Shown here: positions 1 through 7,147 of the stretch, one piece after another
Layout of the letters: each line of letters opens with the position of its first letter
How positions within the stretch are numbered: position 1 is the stretch's first letter
Origin: Azonexaceae bacterium
GTDB lineage: Bacteria; Pseudomonadota; Gammaproteobacteria; Burkholderiales; Rhodocyclaceae
Length of the DNA: 11,946 nucleotides
Assembly: GCA_009469665.1 (NCBI GenBank)
Contig: SSTB01000249.1
Span: 1 to 11,946, forward strand
Reading direction: 5' to 3'
The notes under the pieces: generated by a model
Told to the model about the DNA's origin: nothing
What the model saw: the letters and a program-made list of their open reading frames with translations, nothing else
Databases searched by the model: none
Program-made: the position numbers and the translations under genes

Positions 1-1550
1 CCGTAACGGAAGCCGCAACTCCTGAGTTCGATTTCGCCGCGCACTTCCTTCAAATGAACGGGATTGGTGGGCTCCGGCACGCTGGAGACGTGGTCGAGGA
101 TGTCGAAGATGCGCTTCGCCCCGGCCGCCGCCTTTTGCGTCACCGAAACGATGCGGCTCATGGAGTCGAGCCGGGTGTAGAAGCGGCTGATGTAGGCGAG
201 GAAGGCGGTGAGGACGCCGACGGTGATTTCGCCCTTGCTGATCTGCCAGATGCCGAAGCCCCAGACCACTAGCAGGCCGACTTCCGTGAGCAAGGTGACG
301 GTGGGGCCGAACAGGGACCAGGTCTTGTTGATGCGGTCATTCAAGGCCAGATTGTGGAAGTTGGCCTCGTGGAAGCGGGCGGCCTCGCGCTTTTCCTGGG
401 CGAAGGCCTTGACCACCCGGATGCCGGGGATGACGTCGGCCAGCACGTTGGTAACCTCGGCCCAGATGCGGTCCACCTTCTCGAAGCCGGTACGCAGGCG
501 GTCCCGCACGGCATGGATCATCCAGGCGATGATGGGCAGCGGCAGCAGGGTGACGATGGCCAGCGCCGGGTGGATGGAGAAGAGAATGATCGCGGTGAGG
601 GCGATCATCAGCACGTCGGTGGCGAAATCGAGGAGATGCAGGGAGAGGAAGACGTTGATGCGGTCTGTCTCGGAGCCGATGCGGGCCATGAGGTCGCCGG
701 TGCGCTTGCCGCCGAAGTATTCCAGGGACAGCTGCAGCAGGTGCTCGAAAGTGGTGGTTCTGAGGTCGCGGCCGATACGTTCCGACACCAGGGCCAGGAT
801 GTAAGTCCGCGCCCAGCCCAGACCCCAGGCCAGCAGGGCGGCGCCGAGGAGGCCGCTGAGGTACAGCGTCACCAGGCCGACGTCGATGGGCTTGCCGTTC
901 TGGAAGGGAATCAGCACGTTGTCCATGAGCGGCATGGTCAGATAGGGCGGCACCAGGGTGGCGGCGGTGGAGGCGAGGGTCAGCAGGAAGCCCGCCAGGA
1001 GCTGGCCCTTGTAGGGCTTGGCGAAGCGCCACAGGCGGAACAGGGTCCAGGTGGAAGGCGGGGTCGAAGTTTCCCGGGTGCAGATGGGGCATTCCTCGAC
1101 GCCGGGCTCCAGGGGAGCCTTGCACTTGGGGCAGAGGATCTCCTCGGGCACGAGGATCGGCCGGCCGCTCCGCAGGCTTTCCCGGCGCTGGTCGAATTCC
1201 CGTTGCAGCTTGAGGGCGGCGACATTGTGGGCCAGGGTAAATCGCCAGCAGCCCAGGCGGCCCGCGCCGTCGGCCAGTTCCAGGGTGCCGACGCCGGCGT
1301 GGTCGTGGTGATCCAGTCTCAAGCCGTCGCGGAATTCCCAGGTGCTCCAGGTGCCGCTTTCCGGGTCACAGGCGAGGAGGGCGCGGTCGGTGATCGCCAG
1401 CAGGCCTCGGCAAAAGTGCAGGCGCTGATCGAGATCGACCTCCAGCCAGGCCCGCAGCGTATCGCCGGCCTCCAGGCGGGGGAGCAGGGCTTCGCGCCAG
1501 GCCAGGGGCAGGGAGGCCTCGGGGGCGTCGGGGGGGCGAAGGTCGGTCAT
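1..1550 (-). CDS. ABC exporter (fused permease/ATPase) with N-terminal zinc ribbon, 3' part beyond window
   Basis: Partial gene: 516 codons are visible, and the frame runs off the left edge without a stop. Residues 1-125 look like a small beta-rich PH-like segment ending in an amphipathic helix. A four-cysteine zinc ribbon follows (C140-x2-C143, C154-x2-C157). Residues ~175-460 are hydrophobic and helical, matching a type I ABC exporter transmembrane domain. The last residues (GFRYG, ~513-517) are the aromatic A-loop that opens the ATPase domain, so Walker A, signature and Walker B lie outside. Such half-exporters act as dimers in the inner membrane. The soluble N-terminus with a zinc ribbon is not usual for the family. 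It resembles exporters found beside cyanophycin genes in Betaproteobacteria, but I cannot confirm this because the downstream neighbours are not visible. The substrate is unknown. The ATG at 1550 is the first in-frame start and has only a weak upstream AGAAGA as ribosome binding site. The gene is divergent from nirJ. Confidence 0.88.
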   Translation of the reverse strand, partial: MTDLRPPDAPEASLPLAWREALLPRLEAGDTLRAWLEVDLDQRLHFCRGLLAITDRALLACDPESGTWSTWEFRDGLRLDHHDHAGVGTLELADGAGRLGCWRFTLAHNVAALKLQREFDQRRESLRSGRPILVPEEILCPKCKAPLEPGVEECPICTRETSTPPSTWTLFRLWRFAKPYKGQLLAGFLLTLASTAATLVPPYLTMPLMDNVLIPFQNGKPIDVGLVTLYLSGLLGAALLAWGLGWARTYILALVSERIGRDLRTTTFEHLLQLSLEYFGGKRTGDLMARIGSETDRINVFLSLHLLDFATDVLMIALTAIILFSIHPALAIVTLLPLPIIAWMIHAVRDRLRTGFEKVDRIWAEVTNVLADVIPGIRVVKAFAQEKREAARFHEANFHNLALNDRINKTWSLFGPTVTLLTEVGLLVVWGFGIWQISKGEITVGVLTAFLAYISRFYTRLDSMSRIVSVTQKAAAGAKRIFDILDHVSSVPEPTNPVHLKEVRGEIELRSCGFRY

Positions 1551-1593
1551 GGAATGTTCTTCTGGCGTGGGCGCCGACGGGTGCAAGGGGAGG

Positions 1594-1599
1594 AGTATA
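1594..1599 (-). promoter_or_regulatory. possible -10 hexamer for the ABC exporter gene
   Basis: Read on the minus strand this is TATACT, five of six matches to TATAAT, 44 bases before the exporter start codon. No convincing -35 hexamer lies 16-18 bases upstream, so it is only a candidate. Confidence 0.22.
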
Positions 1600-1616
1600 C
1601 CGGAGGCGCACATCCG

Positions 1617-1630
1617 GCCCCGGCGGGGGC
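1617..1630. repeat. GC-rich hairpin in the divergent leader
   Basis: GCCCC (1617-1621) and GGGGC (1626-1630) form a perfect 5-bp stem around a 4-base loop. No T-run follows on either strand, so it is not a standard terminator. It would lie upstream of the exporter promoter candidate and outside the predicted nirJ transcript. Confidence 0.3.
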
Positions 1631-1659
1631 TCCTTCCTAACGCCGGATAATTTTTCCGG

Positions 1660-1673
1660 TTGACCCGGGTCAA
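1660..1673 (+). promoter_or_regulatory. FNR/ANR/DNR-type binding site upstream of nirJ
   Basis: The 14-mer TTGACCCGGGTCAA is a perfect palindrome matching the TTGAY-N4-RTCAA consensus of the CRP/FNR superfamily, including the TTGAC...GTCAA form common at denitrification promoters. Its centre is 1666.5. A -10-like hexamer TTGAAT at 1696-1701 predicts a start near 1708, which puts the site at -41.5, the class II activator position. This fits oxygen- and/or NO-responsive control of nirJ-nirN. The sequence cannot say which regulator (FNR, ANR, DNR or NNR) binds. Confidence 0.85.
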
Positions 1674-1695
1674 GGCTATTCTCCCGCCCGTGCCG

Positions 1696-1701
1696 TTGAA
1701 T
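1696..1701 (+). promoter_or_regulatory. -10 element of the nirJ promoter
   Basis: TTGAAT matches TATAAT at four of six positions. Its distance from the FNR-type palindrome is that of class II activated promoters, which usually lack a good -35. The predicted transcription start is about 1708, giving a leader of about 20 bases before the nirJ ATG. Confidence 0.5.
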
Positions 1702-1727
1702 AGCGGCGTTCCGAGTCCGAGATTCCC

Positions 1728-2867
1728 ATGTTCCGCATATCCCAGTACCTGGCCGAATTGGCCGCCCCGACGCCCCTCGGTCCCAAGCGCAATCCGCCCG
1801 GGCCGGTGGTGATCTGGAACCTGATCCGCCGCTGCAACCTTACCTGCAAGCACTGTTATTCCATTTCCGCCGACACCAATTTCCCCGGCGAGCTGTCCAC
1901 CGAGCAAGTGTTCGCGGTGATGGACGATCTGAAGGCCTTCCGTGTGCCGGTGCTCATCCTCTCCGGCGGCGAGCCCCTGCTGCGGCCGGATATCTTCGAC
2001 ATCGCTAAACGGGCCAAGGCCAAGGGGTTCTACGTGGGGCTCTCGTCCAACGGCACCCTCATCACGGAAGCGAATATCGGCCAGATCGCCGAATGCGACT
2101 TCAATTACGTGGGGGTTTCCCTGGACGGCCTGGGGGCCACCCACGACAAGTTCCGTCGCCTGGAAGGGGCGTTTGACGCCTCGTTGCAGGGCATCCGTCT
2201 CTGCCGTGACCTGGGGCTCAAGATCGGCGTGCGCTTCACCATGACCCAGGACAACGCCCAGGACCTGCCGGGCTTGCTCAAGCTGGTGGAAGACGAACGC
2301 ATCGACCGTTTCTACTTCTCCCACCTCAACTACGCTGGCCGCGGCAACAAGAACCGCAAGGACGATGCCCAGCACCAGCTCACCCGGTGGGCCATGGACC
2401 TCCTCTTCGAGACTTGCTGGGACTACCACCAACGTGGCCTGGAAAAGGAATTCACCACCGGCAACAACGACGCCGACGGCGTCTACTTCCTGCACTGGGT
2501 GCGCCGTCGCTTCCCGGACAAAGCTGCCCATGTGGAAGCGAAGCTGCGGCAGTGGGGGGGCAACTCCTCGGGTATCAACGTGGCCAATATCGACAACTTG
2601 GGCAATGTGCACCCGGACACCATGTGGTGGCACTACACCCTGGGCAACGTGAAGGAACGGCCCTTCTCGCAGATTTGGCCGGATACCGCCGACCCCCTCA
2701 TGGCCGGCCTCAAGCAATATCCGCGGGCGGTCAAGGGGCGCTGCGGCAGCTGCGCCTACCTGCCCATCTGCAACGGCAACACCCGGGTGCGGGCGCAGCA
2801 GATGACCGGCGACCCCTGGGCGGAAGACCCGGGCTGCTATCTGGATGATGAGGAGATTTCGGCGTGA
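1728..2867 (+). CDS. nirJ: heme d1 biosynthesis radical SAM protein NirJ
   Basis: 379 residues, full length for NirJ. The N-terminus (FRISQYLAELAAPTP) and the VVIWNLIRRCNLTCKHCY block are typical of the family. C36-x3-C40-x2-C43 binds the radical SAM [4Fe-4S] cluster, and SGGEP at 79-83 is the SAM-binding motif. A C-terminal C339-x2-C342-x5-C348-x21-C370 set provides the second, SPASM/twitch-type cluster. NirJ is known to act on the propionate side chains of the siroheme-derived didecarbosiroheme precursor in the cytoplasm during heme d1 synthesis. The ATG follows a weak CGAGA ribosome binding site. The gene is first in a two-gene unit, overlapping nirN by 4 bases (GTGA), and lies directly behind an FNR-type promoter. 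No frameshift or missing ligand is seen. Sirohaem-pathway paralogues such as AhbC/AhbD are less likely because of the match along the whole length. Confidence 0.95.
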   Translation: MFRISQYLAELAAPTPLGPKRNPPGPVVIWNLIRRCNLTCKHCYSISADTNFPGELSTEQVFAVMDDLKAFRVPVLILSGGEPLLRPDIFDIAKRAKAKGFYVGLSSNGTLITEANIGQIAECDFNYVGVSLDGLGATHDKFRRLEGAFDASLQGIRLCRDLGLKIGVRFTMTQDNAQDLPGLLKLVEDERIDRFYFSHLNYAGRGNKNRKDDAQHQLTRWAMDLLFETCWDYHQRGLEKEFTTGNNDADGVYFLHWVRRRFPDKAAHVEAKLRQWGGNSSGINVANIDNLGNVHPDTMWWHYTLGNVKERPFSQIWPDTADPLMAGLKQYPRAVKGRCGSCAYLPICNGNTRVRAQQMTGDPWAEDPGCYLDDEEISA

Positions 2868-4441
2868 CGAACTGGAAGATCCTGGCCGCCGCCGGCTTCG
2901 CCGCCTATTTCCTGGCAGCCATGGCCAACCTGGCCGAGGCGGCCGATGCCGCGGCCAACTTCAAGCAGCACTGCGCTGCCTGCCACGGCGCCGACCGCCT
3001 GGGGGGCATCGGCCCGGCGCTCTTGCCGGAGAATCTGGCGCGCCTCAGGAAGGGCGAGGCGGAGAAGGTCATCCGCGAAGGCCGGCCGGCGACCCAAATG
3101 CCCGCCTTCAGCCCGCAACTGGGCGCCGAGGAGATCAAGGCGCTCGTGGACTACGCCTACACCCCGATCAAGCCTACGCCCGCCTGGGGTGAGGCCGAGA
3201 TCAAGGCTTCCCGGGTTGTTCATCACCCTGCCGGCAGCCTGCCCGACAAGCCGGCCTTCACCGCCGACCCAATGAATCTCTTCGTGGTGGTGGAATCCGG
3301 CGACCACCATGTCTCGGTGCTCGATGGTGACAAGCTCGAACCCATCCACCGCTTCCAAAGCCGCTTCGCCCTGCACGGCGGGCCGAAATTCACCCCGGAC
3401 GGGCGTTTCGTCTTTTTCGCCTCCCGCGATGGCTGGATCACCAAATTCGATTTGTGGAACCTCAAGGTGGTGGCCGAGGTGCGGGCCGGCATCAATACCC
3501 GCAATGCGGCCGTCTCCGGCGACGGCAAATGGGTGGCGGTGGCCAACTACCTGCCCCACAGCCTGGTCATCCTCGACGCTGAGCTCGGTCTGAAGAAGAT
3601 CCTTCCCGTCACCGACAAGGACGGCAAAGTGAGCTCCCGGGTTTCCGCCGTCTACGACGCCTCGCCACGGCAGAGCTTCGTGGCGGCTCTGAAGGACGTC
3701 AAGGAAGTGTGGGAGGTTTCCTACAACCCCAAGGCGCCGGACATTCCGGCCGGCATGATCCACGACTTCAAGTACAAGGAAGGCGCTTTCATCGAGGGCT
3801 TCCTCAACGCGCAGCGCAGCGTCCTCGACGACTACCTGGACGACTTCTACTTCACCCAGGGCTACGACGAGGTGATGGGCGCCTCCCGCAACGACGCCAA
3901 GGCCGCCGTCACCGGCCAGGTGGTCAATCTGGACGCGCGCAAGAAGATCGCCGATCTGGAGCTTCCCGGCATGCCCCACCTGGGTTCGGGCATCAGTTGG
4001 AAGTGGCAGGGCAAGACCGTGATGGCCACGCCCAATCTCAACGAAGGGGTGATCAGCATCATCGACATGGCCACCTGGAAGACCATCAAGCAGATCAAGA
4101 CCCGGGGTCCCGGCTTCTTCATGCGCAGCCACGAAAGCAGCCGCTACGCCTGGACCGATTCGATGATGAGCAAGGAGTTCAAGGACACCATGCAGATCAT
4201 CGACAAGGAAACCCTGGAAGTCGTCGCCGAACTCAAACCCGAGCCCGGCAAGACCTTCGCCCACGTCGAATTCACCAAGGACGGCCGTTATGTGCTGGCC
4301 AGCCTGTGGGAAGACGATGGCGCCATCATCATCTACGACGCCGCGACCCTGAAGGAAGTGAAACGCCTGCCGATGCGCAAACCCGTGGGCAAGTACAACG
4401 TCTGGAACAAGATCACCAAGTCCGAAGGCACCAGCCACTGA
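2864..4441 (+). CDS. nirN: c-type cytochrome with heme d1 domain, NirN (dihydro-heme d1 dehydrogenase)
   Basis: 525 residues. A signal peptide (hydrophobic ~5-22, cleavage after AEA at 26) sends it to the periplasm. A cytochrome c domain follows, with CAACH at 37-41 and a probable axial Met at M79 (ATQMP). Residues ~135-525 form the eight-bladed d1-type propeller, with conserved blocks VVESGDHHVSVLDGD, ALHGGPKF (H171), INTRNAAVS, LPGMPHLGSG (H372) and KPVGKYNVWNK. NirN is known to oxidise dihydro-heme d1 to heme d1 and hand it to NirS. NirF shares the propeller but lacks the c-heme domain. NirS is less likely because these blocks follow NirN/NirF rather than NirS. The protein seems some 30 residues longer than the Pseudomonas NirN; a charged stretch at ~285-330 may hold the extra length. 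It starts with GTG at 2864, overlapping the nirJ stop; AGGAGA at 2851-2856 within nirJ is the ribosome binding site. Confidence 0.92.
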   Translation: MTNWKILAAAGFAAYFLAAMANLAEAADAAANFKQHCAACHGADRLGGIGPALLPENLARLRKGEAEKVIREGRPATQMPAFSPQLGAEEIKALVDYAYTPIKPTPAWGEAEIKASRVVHHPAGSLPDKPAFTADPMNLFVVVESGDHHVSVLDGDKLEPIHRFQSRFALHGGPKFTPDGRFVFFASRDGWITKFDLWNLKVVAEVRAGINTRNAAVSGDGKWVAVANYLPHSLVILDAELGLKKILPVTDKDGKVSSRVSAVYDASPRQSFVAALKDVKEVWEVSYNPKAPDIPAGMIHDFKYKEGAFIEGFLNAQRSVLDDYLDDFYFTQGYDEVMGASRNDAKAAVTGQVVNLDARKKIADLELPGMPHLGSGISWKWQGKTVMATPNLNEGVISIIDMATWKTIKQIKTRGPGFFMRSHESSRYAWTDSMMSKEFKDTMQIIDKETLEVVAELKPEPGKTFAHVEFTKDGRYVLASLWEDDGAIIIYDAATLKEVKRLPMRKPVGKYNVWNKITKSEGTSH

Positions 4442-4482
4442 CCCCGGCGACGCCCGCTTGGCGGCTGGCGTCCCTGGGGGTC
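4440..4482 (+). terminator. two-part inverted repeat at the nirN stop codon
   Basis: GACCCC (4440-4445, overlapping the stop) pairs with GGGGTC (4477-4482). Inside it, GACGCC (4449-4454) pairs with GGCGTC (4467-4472) around a 12-base loop. No U-run follows, so a classical intrinsic terminator is not supported. It may protect the 3' end of the nirJ-nirN mRNA or cause a pause. The rest of the 289-base gap up to 4730 is GC-rich and shows no other convincing gene, promoter or repeat. Confidence 0.45.
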
Positions 4483-4730
4483 GTGACGAATGTGGCGCGT
4501 TGTGCCAAGGCATGTGCCGGGAATGGCGCAGCGGGGCTGGCGATTTTGTGCGCGGTGGGCGCCCTTTGCATCCTGTTGTGGGGCAGAAGGCCGGTAGGCC
4601 ACGGGTTTGACCCGGAGCCGGCCAAAGTCGCCCTCGGGGTTTCCCCCGGCACGCCTCTTGCGGAATCTTCCCCGCCCGCCCCCGCATCGGCGTCGGGGCG
4701 GCGATGTCCGTCACGCTTGGGAGACCCATC

Positions 4731-4895
4731 ATGGCCTGGCAACTGCTCTTCACTTCCGACATTGGCCTGCTCAGCCTGTTCACCATCCTCTTCATCCTGG
4801 TCATGGCGGCGTATATCGGCCGCTACGCCATCAAGCACATGCAGGAGGACGCCCGGCAAGCCGCGGGCGGGCGCGGCGCCCGCCACGCCCAGTAG
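4731..4895 (+). CDS. small single-span membrane protein, DUF3149-like
   Basis: 54 residues. The start MAWQLLFTSDIGLLSL and one hydrophobic span at about 12-33, followed by a basic/charged tail (RYAIKHMQEDARQ), resemble the short DUF3149 proteins of Betaproteobacteria, whose function is unknown. I chose the ATG at 4731 because GGGAG at 4719-4723 sits 7 bases before it and the family begins at this point. An in-frame ATG at 4704 would add nine residues with no better ribosome binding site. It lies on the same strand as nirN but 289 bases away behind an inverted repeat, so it is probably a separate transcript. The charge pattern suggests the C-terminus faces the cytoplasm. Confidence 0.75.
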   Translation: MAWQLLFTSDIGLLSLFTILFILVMAAYIGRYAIKHMQEDARQAAGGRGARHAQ

Positions 4896-4931
4896 CGCGC
4901 GTCTCCCGTCTGGCCTTCCGGTCGGGACGAA

Positions 4932-4958
4932 GCGGAGTGTCCGCGAGGCTGGTAGCCT
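4932..4958. repeat. tandem pair of short perfect hairpins
   Basis: GCGGA-gtg-TCCGC (4932-4944) and AGGCT-ggt-AGCCT (4946-4958) are two perfect 5-bp stems with 3-base loops, separated by a single base. They begin 37 bases after the DUF3149-like gene, in the region where two genes converge. No T-run follows on either strand. Confidence 0.5.
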
Positions 4959-4999
4959 GACCCACAGATAACGCAACATGAAAGCTTGTCTTTGCCTCC

Positions 5000-5078
5000 C
5001 TGGCGTTGTTGCTCATCCTCGCCAGAGCTTCGGCTATGGCTGCGGTTCGCTTCGCGCGATCCGGGCGCGGATGCGCGC
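5000..5078. repeat. palindromic intergenic segment, possible dispersed repeat
   Basis: Two further inverted repeats lie here. CTGGCG (5000-5005) pairs with CGCCAG (5020-5025). GCGCGATCC (5054-5062) pairs with GGAT-g-CGCGC (5069-5078), a 9-bp stem with one bulged base and a 6-base loop. With the tandem hairpins at 4932-4958 they fill most of the 228-base gap between converging genes. My impression, from general familiarity only, is of a betaproteobacterial intergenic repeat; only one copy is visible here. Confidence 0.4.
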
Positions 5079-5123
5079 CTCGGCATTCACGCAAACCTGT
5101 CTGACTGACAATTAGGCGGGCGC

Positions 5124-7055
5124 TCAGCGAGTGGTGTAGGCGCGTTCCGTATAGCGCAGGGCGCCAGATTTGAAGGCCTTGGACGCCGTCTGGTAATAGG
5201 CGATCGCCTCCTCGGTGAGGGCGTCGTCGTTCGCCGTCGGCGTTGCGGCGAGGGTGGCGGGGTCGACGGCGAAGGTTGCGACGCGCTGCCGCGGGGAAAG
5301 GACCACCAGCCGATCATCCCGGTAATAGCCCAGTTCCTGGTAGTTGCTGATGAAGGCGCGGGCGGGCAGATGCTTTTCCTCGAACAGCGACTGGCCGAAG
5401 AAGTGTTCGTCGCCCTTGGCCCCCAGGATGTCGATCAGGGTTGGCACGAGGTCGATCTGGCTGGCGCGCCGCTCATAGACGCCGGGCTCCAGCATGTCCG
5501 GGGCGTAGAAGAGGGCGGCGATGCGGTATTTTTCGACCGGAAGCTTGCTCTTCCCGGCGGAAGAGGCGCAGTGGTCGGCGACGATCACGAAGAGGGTGTC
5601 CTTGAACCAGTCCTTTTGGCGGGCGTCTGCGATGAATTTTCCGATGGCGTAGTCGGTGTATTTCACTGCGCCCTCGCGCCCTCCCGGCGAGGGAATGTCG
5701 ATCCGCCCGCCGGGGTAGGTGAAGGGACGATGGTTCGATGTCGTCATCACGTGGGCGAAAACGCGATTCCCGGCACGGACCGAAGCGTCCACGGTGGTCA
5801 GCGTGTTCGAGTACAGGGATTCGTCCGCGACGCCCCAAACGTTCTCGAAGACGATCGAATCCTTCTTGAAGTCGGTGCGATCGATAACCGTATAGTCGTT
5901 GGCGCCGAAAAAGGCGTTCATGTTGTCGAAATACCCGTATCCGCCGTAAAGGAAGAAATTCTTGAACCCGTTGTCCTCCAGCACTTCCCCCAGGCTGGCC
6001 AGTTGCTCGTTGTTTGGACGGCGGACGATGGATTGTCCGGGAACCGGCGGAACCCCTAGGGAGAGTGCTTCCAGACCTCGCACGGTGCGCGTTCCGGTGG
6101 CGAACATCCAGTCGAATCGCAGGCCTTTGGAGGCCAGTTCGTCTAGCTTGGGAGTCAAGCCCTGGGAATTGCCATAGACCCCCAGGAATTCGGCAGAGAG
6201 GCTTTCGACGGATATCAGGATCAGATGGCGGGGGGAGCGCTTGAAAGGACCAAGCTCGACCGTGCGGGGTACCGCTTCAACTGCCGCGAAAGCGTCGGCC
6301 AACTGAAGGCGATTGGCGCCCAGACTGCTCAGAAGCTGATCCGCCCGGGGTTGCGGAATCGTCCGGTAGTAGCGCTCATAGTCCAGTTCATTGCGACGCA
6401 TGGCCGCTGCCAGGGAAAACAGCCCGTTGCCCGCCAGTTCGTTGGCGTACTGATTGGCGGAAAACTCCATCATGTCGACGCTGAACAGGGCGAAGGCAGT
6501 CGGAGGAAGCACGGCCCCCGAAAGGGCCAGGAGAGCCCTTTGCCGCCAGGTGACCGGACGGGCACTCAGATCCAGGCGGCGAGCCAGAAGGATCACCACG
6601 CTTGCAACCACGGCCGCCAGTGCACCGAGGATGGTTCCGACCGGGTAGGACTGCCGAATGTTGTTCACTACCTCCTGCGTGTAGATCAGGTAGTCGACGG
6701 CAATGAAGTTGAAGCGCGTGGTGAACTCCTGCCAGAACACGACCTCGGAAATGGCGCCAAATCCCAGGGTGAACAGCACGGTACCGAGAACGCACCAGCG
6801 AAGGAGCAGGGCGAGGCGTCCGGAGGCCCAGCGATTGGGCCACAGCGCCGCAATCAATAGCGCCGGGGCGGCAATGAAGGCCAGGGTCGCGAGGTCGAAG
6901 GCGATCCCCAGCAGAAGTGCCGCACCGGTCAGGGGCGCGTCCGGGCGGGCATCGCCGAGCGAGAGCCAGAGGCCGAAGCGCACGAGGGACCAGACGAGCA
7001 GTGCTGCCAGGATGGCGAGGAGGAGCAGGGGAGGGCGGCGGCGCGTAGAAGGCAC
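5124..7055 (-). CDS. LTA synthase family / sulfatase-fold membrane phosphotransferase
   Basis: From the GTG at 7055 the protein has 643 residues. About five hydrophobic segments (roughly 9-33, 42-72, 82-104, 138-158, 172-192) anchor it in the inner membrane. A periplasmic alkaline-phosphatase/sulfatase-fold domain spans ~275-560. Metal and catalytic motifs are present: E284 (ISVESLSAEFLGVYG), probable nucleophile T324 (GTRTVRGLEA), H442 (TTSNHRPF) and D494-H495 (VIVADHC). Family members move phosphoglycerol or phosphoethanolamine from lipids to glycans or other acceptors; the substrate here is unknown. The start is uncertain: the frame is open to a GTG at 7217 inside the preceding gene, and a GTG at 7118 is possible. 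None has a good ribosome binding site. I chose 7055 because it leaves a short basic N-terminus before the first span. The last ~80 residues are an alanine/threonine-rich tail. Confidence 0.85.
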   Translation of the reverse strand: MPSTRRRPPLLLLAILAALLVWSLVRFGLWLSLGDARPDAPLTGAALLLGIAFDLATLAFIAAPALLIAALWPNRWASGRLALLLRWCVLGTVLFTLGFGAISEVVFWQEFTTRFNFIAVDYLIYTQEVVNNIRQSYPVGTILGALAAVVASVVILLARRLDLSARPVTWRQRALLALSGAVLPPTAFALFSVDMMEFSANQYANELAGNGLFSLAAAMRRNELDYERYYRTIPQPRADQLLSSLGANRLQLADAFAAVEAVPRTVELGPFKRSPRHLILISVESLSAEFLGVYGNSQGLTPKLDELASKGLRFDWMFATGTRTVRGLEALSLGVPPVPGQSIVRRPNNEQLASLGEVLEDNGFKNFFLYGGYGYFDNMNAFFGANDYTVIDRTDFKKDSIVFENVWGVADESLYSNTLTTVDASVRAGNRVFAHVMTTSNHRPFTYPGGRIDIPSPGGREGAVKYTDYAIGKFIADARQKDWFKDTLFVIVADHCASSAGKSKLPVEKYRIAALFYAPDMLEPGVYERRASQIDLVPTLIDILGAKGDEHFFGQSLFEEKHLPARAFISNYQELGYYRDDRLVVLSPRQRVATFAVDPATLAATPTANDDALTEEAIAYYQTASKAFKSGALRYTERAYTTR

Positions 7056-7147
7056 GGTGTCGGGGAAAGAAGTAGGGGGAGTCCGGGGGTCCGGGACGAG
7101 GGCCTGAAGGCAGGCCACGGGGAGTCTGGCATTCCCGGCTTTACAGA

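Noticed and set aside
354..1640. 428-codon open frame on the plus strand opposite the ABC exporter
   Set aside because: It is low-complexity (QGGGGGGEGQQEA-like). The minus strand encodes a coherent zinc ribbon and transmembrane domain.
4607..4620. Second possible FNR site (TTGACCCGG) upstream of the DUF3149-like gene
   Set aside because: Only the left half-site is present; the right half reads AGCCG instead of GTCAA.
4686..4704. Imperfect GC-rich inverted repeat before the DUF3149-like gene
   Set aside because: The arms differ by an inserted base and such pairings are expected by chance in this GC-rich stretch.
2837..4804. 655-codon open frame on the minus strand opposite nirN
   Set aside because: It is a GC-bias shadow. 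The opposite strand has nirN with its signal peptide, heme motif and family blocks along the whole length, while this frame shows only low-complexity His/Gly/Val-rich sequence.
3709..4971. 420-codon plus-strand frame running from within nirN through the gap to beyond the DUF3149-like gene
   Set aside because: It is out of frame with nirN, Arg/Gln/His-rich, and does not resemble a protein. It only reflects the absence of stops in GC-rich DNA.
4831..5094. 87-codon minus-strand frames in the convergent region
   Set aside because: Two overlapping frames compete, both are Arg-rich, and the DNA is better explained by inverted repeats.
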